From NCBI RefSeq assembly GCF_016545825.1, contig NC_052615.1, forward strand, positions 23,242,520 to 23,306,519: a DNA stretch of 64,000 nt. The letters run 5' to 3'. Shown here piece by piece: positions 57,535 to 64,000 of this stretch (within the stretch, counting starts at the first letter, position 1; the number at the start of each line of letters is the position of its first letter). This DNA comes from Eucalyptus grandis (Eukaryota; Streptophyta; Magnoliopsida; Myrtales; Myrtaceae). The position numbers and the translations under genes are program-made. The notes below the pieces were generated by a model. The model made no database searches. It was not told the DNA's origin and saw nothing but the letters and a program-made list of their open reading frames with translations.

Positions 57535-59990
57535 ACATAGAAAAAAGGACAAAGCAAAAAAATGGGAATAAGAATAAAAACTTAAAAAGTCCAAAAAAAA
57601 AATTAGAAAAATGTAAAAATCCTACACCGAAAAGCTACGGCTCTTTTATTGTACCCACCTTGAAATAAGTCCGAATCCGAGATCCATTTTAAGAGACTCA
57701 CTTGAGAACTTTTCAATTGAAGGAATTCAACCTTTTTAACGGTTCTCCCTCCAGTGTCCGGAAGTACTATAGGGACGGTGCTAAAACATGTACGAATCAA
57801 ATTAATGAACCTTGACTTTTTCTAATTTTACTGTTTTCGGATATGCTGCCAAGAAAAGATGTCCTGGTTCACCTGATAGTTACTCCTTCAAACCACTACT
57901 AGGACAGGGTGCCACGTATCTGCTCATCCAAGGTTTATCAGGTGACACGGTTATCTCCAAAATTTATCGGTCCCCACGAACTTGATTGAGGTAGTTGTAA
58001 CCCGACATCATGCATCATTTTCTAATTTGTTCATGGCTGATTTGCACAGTTTTGCAATTGTCGCTACTCAACCATAAATTCGACCTTTATCGAACTCAAC
58101 ACCCCTTAAAAAGTCTCAGGACACGTCTTAATCCTTCCGATGACACCAATTTTTTATTATTTGTATATCATTTAACTCGTTTAAGTTTATTTAGAAATTT
58201 GTTTCTAGTGAAATTCGAAATGCCCATTTTGCTTTAGTTGAGTTAGACCTCTTGTTATTTTTGCATCTTTTTTTCGTTAAGGATTCTAAGACAGGTCCTT
58301 AACAAAATTTGTTTGTCTTTCTCTTTTATATGTTGTGATAAAAGTTTAGATTTTTTAAATTTTGTTTACTAGGGAAAATCATTATTGATCAGCTATGATA
58401 CCTTGCTGTCTTGTTAAATTTATGATGTGATGCTATGTGTTCTTGAATTTTTATAAATTCCTTCATAGCTCATCTAAGAAAACTCTCTTCACGATAATTG
58501 TTCCTTGTGATGTTATTGATGTTATGTAATTTTCTGGGAGCCGATTATCAATGGGTTCCTTTTCAATTATTCTGATCTTATCTACCCTGTTCTATGATCT
58601 TTGTTGTGATTCTCTGATGTGATTTTCTTTTAGAATGTTTTAGGACATTTTGCATGCTGAATCAAATTCACATGTCCTCACAAGATTTGATCCTTACCTT
58701 CCAAACTTCGCACACGAAAATTCTTGAAAAATAAAAAGTACTTTACCATGCTTTTCATACGTTTTGAATGTTGTGAAATCAATCTGAATTTTCATATTCT
58801 TGTTGATTTGCACTTGGTTTTCGTTCAAGTGATGCTTATGCATAAAATTTTCAAACCTTCATGTTGTGCTTTTCATTTTAAATTTCCAAATCATGTTTTG
58901 GCTTGGCAATGATGTTATCTAGGTTTAGACTATATTTAGGGCTTCTTCGAAGCTCGATCAAAGTGCACAGGATGCACTCGAGTTAGCTTTGAGATTAAAT
59001 GCGTTCCATAGCCGTGACGCAACTTTGCTATGCCATTAACAATTTTCCTTACAATTTCACTATCTAATTCTTCTTTAATGATTTTTGAGCATCATTTGAA
59101 CTTCCCTTAGTTTTTGATGTGTTTACTCTAGTCAAATGCCTATGATTGTATTTGTTGTTGGTTGAATAAATGAATGATCTAGTGTTGGCTCACTAAAATT
59201 ACTTGATTGATTGAAAATCAAGGCTCGAGAGCCTACCTGCATGTTTACTTTTAAATATGCATATGATTTTTAATTGTATGCATGAGTGCGATACATGAAC
59301 CCGTGGAATATCTTTGGACACACTTAGAACTTGTTTTAGGGGCTTTTTAGTGTTGGTTGCCACGTGAGAATACATATGGTGATCAATAACTATAAGTCAT
59401 AAAAAATGAATTGGGGTAAATGTCCTAGAGGAATCATTGTATGAATTGCAAAGGTCGATCCCAAGGCCAATTTTGATCAATTTTGCATATCGTTTTAATT
59501 CCATGATTGTTCTTGTTTGTTTTGCGATTGTGATTGTTTTTGTATGTTTGTAATGTTGATTGTTTCCCTCATCTTGTATGTACCTAGTCTTAGCATTAGA
59601 TTAGGCTTAGAATAGGTCCATGGAGGTGGTGGCCCTTAAGATGTGAAGATGATAAATGGTCAATGTCTAATCGAACCTTGTTATTGTACCATTTGTTTCC
59701 CGATATATGTTTTAGGTTATCTTGTGTTGTATAAATACCCGACAAGAGGTGGGTTTGTTCTTTGGATTTACTTTTTGTTTAGGCTTGCATGTTAGATTTA
59801 CTGCTTTTCTTAGACTGCTTTCTTGGGTGTTTACTTCTCACACCGTCTTTAAATTCCAAATTGATTGTTTTCTTTCTTTTTCTTTTGATAGAAATACAAT
59901 TGCATTAAATTGACTCTCCATGCACGATCACCTAGTTAGTTTCATTGGCGTGAAAAAGTAAAAAAAGTATGCATAGACACCTTAGAAAAC
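57535..59990. other. Intergenic, T-rich plus strand, no gene seen
   Basis: A long T-rich stretch with many short open frames but no protein-like reading. It may be untranslated or LTR-type retroelement DNA leading into the remnant at 60 kb. Confidence 0.4.
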
Positions 59991-59999
59991 ATAACAAAC

Positions 60000-60600
60000 T
60001 GTTAGGTACCGAAGATAATATAAATATTAATGTAACCTAAGTTCTTGAACCTGAAAATTTCTAGTTGCATAGATATTGAGGGACCACTCCTAACCCTCAA
60101 TTGGGTTTTCTAGCTGACTCCCAAAAACTAGACTAGTGGCAACTCCTAACTCTTATCTAGGTTGTCTTAATCAACTCATACATAATAAATGAATCCGTCG
60201 TGAGGGATATGGGTTTTGACGAGACTCACCGTAGTTTAGCATACCCAATATGGAAATCTCCTAAAGGATGAAGTGATGCCATCCTTGTTGATGAGAGTAC
60301 TATTGGGGGGCTACTATAGTAACAAAACTCCTAAATTCGATATTCACACTTGATCTCATTTTTCAAGGTGTATCATTCGTGTCGATACGAATCATGACAA
60401 CTTCCGTTATCACAAAGGGTATGAGCTTGGGAGAGCTCACAACTATGATCAAGCAAACTCACAATGGTCAATCTTGAAAGATGAAGTGATAACATCTTTT
60501 GGGACACGTATCGTGAGGGAGCTCTTATGGTCAAGTACCCCTAAACTCGACTTTTCTCCCTTGGGAGACGAAGGGGTTGGGTCATGACCATTATTAATTG
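60000..60600. mobile_element. Probable LTR-retrotransposon remnant with internal ~210-bp duplication
   Basis: Related to 31,660-32,210 (shared ACTAGTGGCAACTCC and GGATATGGG phrases). Inside, GAGGGATATGGGTTTTGACG ... GGATGAAGTGATGCCATCC (60,203-60,286) recurs as AAGGGTATGAGCTTGGGAGA ... GATGAAGTGATAACATC (60,415-60,499). Confidence 0.4.
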
Positions 60601-61059
60601 AGTTGAATATTCAAATATCTTAAATAGAAAGATTGTTTTGAATAAGAAAGAACTCAAATTGTATTTCAATATGGTGTTAAATAGGTGTACAACAAATGAA
60701 AGAGTGCATGCATAGTAACAATTGAATTATTACATAGATCACATCCATGTTATGTTGAAATGCTTGTTAAGAGGTGATGGTAAAATCTCATATTAGAGAT
60801 TTGTTATAATTTAAAATAATCGATATATACTAGTTCACTTATAAAATATTGGTTTGAGTTTTAAGTGAATGTAAATCTAGTTCGATATATTGATGGATTT
60901 AGACTTGGGTTTTGTCCTAGTAATTTCCTCATATGAAGATGTTGGACTTTTTGTGTGACAAAATGACAATATTTTTCAATTTTGAGCTGAAACCTAAGAA
61001 TGAATGTCCTTTGGAAAGGAAAACCTATTTTAATATTCCAAAATGACATGCACTATTGG

Positions 61060-62110
61060 AGTGCTAGTGGCTTGGGCACGGACAACTAAGGAACGTGGCA
61101 TAAACACTAGGTCCTCGGCACGGCCTTTGTAGACCTAAACATGGGTACCAGGGACTTAGGCATAGGCACCATGGTCTCAAGTGGAAGAACCATCGTCCTG
61201 GGTTTATGAAAGTCGAGCTTAAGACCTTATTACCCCTACTCGGTTCTCTAACGCTTATGCCAAGTTCTCCATTGCTCAAGTCTTGATCCATGGAGGCTAT
61301 GCGCAGGGCCACGGAGATGGAACTTAAGATGGAACTTAAGACTCTAGTGCTTGCACCAGGTGCTCGACAGCTAGGCTTGCATCCATCATGGCAAAGCCTA
61401 GGTTCATGGAAGCTGTGGTTGATGCCTCAACATTGAGGCTCAAGTGCATTGAGGTTGGGCCCATGATCCCATTGCCCGTGCCTTAATCTCGATGCTTGGG
61501 GTTTGGTCCATTGAGGCCGAGCCCGAGACCCTAGAGTGCTCCATGCTCAAGATCAATGAACCTAAGCTAGGACCTCACCTTTAAAGACCTTGGTTTGGGC
61601 TAGGAGCTCGGCTATAGGGATTGCAGGCCTAACGTTGATGGACCTAGGTTTGATTGTTGACTTCCATGGACTTGGGCACTTGGTACCCAAGCATGGCACC
61701 AACATCCCAAATCTAGCCATCATGGAACTGGGTTCTACTTTGACGGACTTGGGCACAGTATCAACATCTTGAGCCCAACCTTTGTGGACCTAGGAATGAG
61801 TGCTAGGGTCTTGGGTCTCTCGATGGACTAGGGTCTCAAGCACAAGCATTGTGGTCTAGTCAATGAGGTCTAGGCCCGGCAACTTTAAAGCTCAGCCTTT
61901 AGGGACCTAAGCCTAAGCATTAAGGACTTGGGCTCGACCCCTATGGACCTAGACATAGGCATCAATGTCTCGAGCTTTACCTTTATAAACCTAGGCTTAA
62001 GCGTCAGGGTCCTGAGTTGGGCCTTTGATGACTTAAGCCCAAGAGTCAAGCGACTCGGCATAGGCACCATGGTCTTAGGCCCGGCCGGCTTCTTTGAATT
62101 GTAGCTAGGC
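61060..62110. repeat. Minisatellite, 42-bp unit, degenerate
   Basis: The phrase CCTTTxxGGACCTAxGC starts at 61,896, 61,938, 61,980 and 62,022, an exact 42-bp period; another copy at 61,779 is followed by a diverged one at 61,821. Between 61,060 and 61,780 the same vocabulary (GGACTTGGGC, CATGGCACC, GGTCTCAAG) repeats with indels. Because 42 is divisible by 3, open frames across it look like repetitive proteins, but copies are too divergent and stop-ridden for a real one. Confidence 0.85.
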
Positions 62111-63572
62111 TCAATGGACCTGACTTTGGCCTCTAGACTTGAAAATAAGCATTGGTGTTAATACCTAATTTTTAGTTGATGCATCAATGTAGAAAACTCA
62201 AGATTAGGGTTTTTGGTTGCGATGAAGCCCGTTTCTTGGATAAAAAGTGACATTTTTCATTTTTTTAAATCTTTTGTCTTGTCATTTTTAAGCAATTTCC
62301 CATTCATTTTTTTAATCAGAAACTAGAAAAGTTAGATGGTTGGCTTTTGAGTTGACTTTTTGTCAACCCTTTGATCAAAAGTCAACCCCAATTTAAAGTT
62401 GACTTTTTGTATAAAAGATTCTTTTAGTCTTAACAAAATTGGAGTTGCATTAGTTTTCAAAAATTTCAAAGATTTGATCACAAAATCAGCTTTTTAGAAA
62501 AAGTCAACTACTTTTGGTTAAACCTTTGACAAAAAAATTAGAAAAACACAAAAATCCATGAATCAATTTGTTTTTGTCCCAATTTGACTTGAGCGTCAAG
62601 AATTTTGCGAAAATTGATTAAGAACATTGTTTTCTTCAGTTTGGATTTAAAATCGACAAAAAATTAAATTACTCTCATTCCAGTCATAATTAGGCTTAAT
62701 TCATTTTACAACATTTAATCTATAGATCATTACCCATTCACTCATGCAATCAATTTTGAGATTAGGCATGCTGAAATATGGATTATCACTTTTAGCCATA
62801 ATTAGGGGGTTCGGATAGATTTTACATGATTTGTGAATGTACACTTCCATTCCATTCATTTTTATGAGATAAGTACAAGTTCGAGATCAATTTTGAGGAA
62901 TTCATTTGAGAACTTCTCAATATATGAGGGATTTAGCCTTCTTAGACATAGGAAAATCAAGCTAATGAACTCAAGTTGACCTATTTGAGACTAAGATTTA
63001 ATTTTGAGAACTAAGACTCAATTTTTCCATTAAACCTTGATTCAATATTATCATAAAAGTCACACAATCAAATTAAAGTCAATTTGGATATAATGAGTCA
63101 CCCTAGGTATTGGGCAATTGGTCTAATAGGTGTTTTGCAATTTTAATTGAATTCAATTTCAATTGATTTACAATTTGGAGCAAAAAATTACAAAAAATTG
63201 TCTAACTTAGCCTAGAAAATCCAATCATATGTACCCATGGTGTAGGTCCAATATTATTCATGTTAACGAAGTAATCAAGCCAATGGAAAATTACAAGATT
63301 GCGTTTATATGGTTTAATTGGCCTAATTTCATCAAAATTAGACCGTTTCTCTTAAATTGAACCGTCATTCCTCAAATTAGACAAGATTTCCTTTCAATTT
63401 AGCCCTTGAAGGATAGGCTAAATTACATAGAATTTAGAAACCCAATGATTGAATCGCCCGAAAGACTGATTGAAGTGATCGAACTAGTGTGAACTAGTTC
63501 GATCGATCCGACCGGCCATTGCTAGAGGTGATCGATTTGGCCCTCCTCGGTAGGCTTTTGATGGTCGGCAAC
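62111..63572. other. Intergenic, AT-rich
   Basis: Repeated use of AAAGTCAAC/GTTGACTTTT at 62,340-62,520, otherwise featureless. No gene. Confidence 0.55.
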
Positions 63573-63804
63573 TGTGACAGCCCAAGCGGTGGTGCATAAG
63601 GAGGAGGGATGGTGGTGCGTCCGCGCCTCGGTCCCTAGACATGCGCAGGGAAGGGGTCCCTCTCTTGTCTCATATCATTTAGGGGGAAGTCCTGGGCTAG
63701 TTTATAAGGCTTGGGTTCCTCTAATCTGTGTAACGCGTTTTAAAGCCGTGAGAACTCAATGTCCAAAGCAGACAATATTACACAGTGGGGCCCAAGTCCT
63801 TACA
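63573..63804 (+). repeat. 5' LTR of the TRIM
   Basis: TG...CA termini. Shares GGGGAAGTCCTGGGCTAG, TAAGGCTTGGG and TCTAATxxGTGTAA with the second copy beginning at 63,878. Confidence 0.88.
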
Positions 63805-63806
63805 GG

Positions 63807-63819
63807 TGGTATCAGAGCC
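63807..63819 (+). promoter_or_regulatory. TRIM primer-binding site
   Basis: TGGTATCAGAGCC, complementary to the 3' end of plant initiator tRNA-Met, intact (unlike the copia element's copy). Confidence 0.9.
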
Positions 63820-64000
63820 GACTCCTGATTGCGTGTAGCGCTATAGCGAGGACGCTGTGCTCCTAAGGGGTGGAGAGTGTGACAGCCCAAGCGACGGTGA
63901 CAGTGCATTTGCGCTTCGGTCCCCGAACATGCGCACTTAGGGGGGGAGTCCTAGGCTAGTTTTTAAGGCTTGGGTCCCTCTAATTCGTGTAATGTGTTTT

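Larger units (their letters stand above)
63573..64000 (+). mobile_element. TRIM-type miniature LTR retrotransposon, truncated by window end
   Basis: A ~232-bp terminal repeat (63,573-63,804) starts TGTGACAGCCCAAGCG and ends CCTTACA. It is followed 2 bases on by a perfect tRNA-Met primer site TGGTATCAGAGCC (63,807-63,819), only ~73 bp of internal DNA with a purine tract AAGGGGTGGAGAG (63,865-63,877), and then a second TGTGACAGCCCAAGCG at 63,878 that continues to the window edge with indels relative to the first. No coding capacity. This compact layout is diagnostic of TRIM elements. Confidence 0.88.

Noticed and set aside
61064..62070. Minus-strand repetitive frames (60-82 residues)
   Set aside because: By-product of the 42-bp minisatellite period; stops interrupt them and units are not conserved as protein.

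Overview
The window is nuclear DNA from a flowering plant, almost certainly a eudicot. The evidence is short exons with GT/AG introns, plant-type genes (plastid 3-phosphoglycerate dehydrogenase, SUVR and SUVH4-type histone methyltransferases, methionyl-tRNA formyltransferase, a COG0212 protein, an LRR receptor-like protein), plant retrotransposons, and AT-rich intergenic DNA with a 100-N scaffold gap (52,892-52,991). Foldback elements with very GC-rich cores recall Myrtaceae genomes such as Eucalyptus, but that placement is a guess.

Layout. 0-2.3 kb: 3' half of a plastid D-3-phosphoglycerate dehydrogenase gene (+). 3.6-8.1 kb (-): 3' exons of a phosphoglucomutase/phosphomannomutase family gene, then pieces of two different SET-domain genes and one unrecognised exon. 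10.3-11.1 kb: GC/GA-rich low-complexity DNA with a TATA box on the minus strand. 14.3-17.5 kb: repeat-like DNA with a degenerate tandem array. 17.66-18.88 kb (-): exons of methionyl-tRNA formyltransferase. 19.84-28.67 kb: a complete but frame-broken 8.8 kb Ty1/copia retrotransposon with a 5-bp target duplication. 28.72-31.32 kb (-): five exons of a COG0212 (5-formyltetrahydrofolate cyclo-ligase-like) gene, with a foldback element in one intron; the copia element ends 48 bp from its stop codon. 31.5-33.4 kb: microsatellite and retrotransposon debris. 33.46-34.12 kb: a large inverted duplication of an exon of CCA-adding tRNA nucleotidyltransferase. 34.12-41.27 kb: about eight tandem copies of a ~0.91 kb unit whose junctions are long hairpins. 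44.8-48.64 kb (-): an LRR receptor-like protein gene split by a TIR element, with its 5' end duplicated upstream. 50.57-51.70 kb: a second foldback element carrying a tiny plastid 16S rRNA fragment. 53-54.4 kb: duplicated segment, one copy holding a polyadenylated retroposon. 61.06-62.1 kb: a 42-bp minisatellite. 63.57 kb to the end: a TRIM-type miniature LTR element cut by the window edge.

Nearly every recognisable coding stretch, host gene or transposon, carries single-base indels or stops, often in homopolymers. Either the locus is a graveyard of decayed copies or the assembly retains long-read indel errors; both may be true. Gene identities here are therefore firmer than any statement that a gene is non-functional.

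The most interesting part is 33.4-41.3 kb: an inverted-repeat gene fragment (potential hairpin RNA against a tRNA-maturation enzyme gene) running directly into a tandem array of hairpin-bounded units. Three of the host genes (phosphoglycerate dehydrogenase, methionyl-tRNA formyltransferase, COG0212) relate to one-carbon/folate metabolism, which may be chance.
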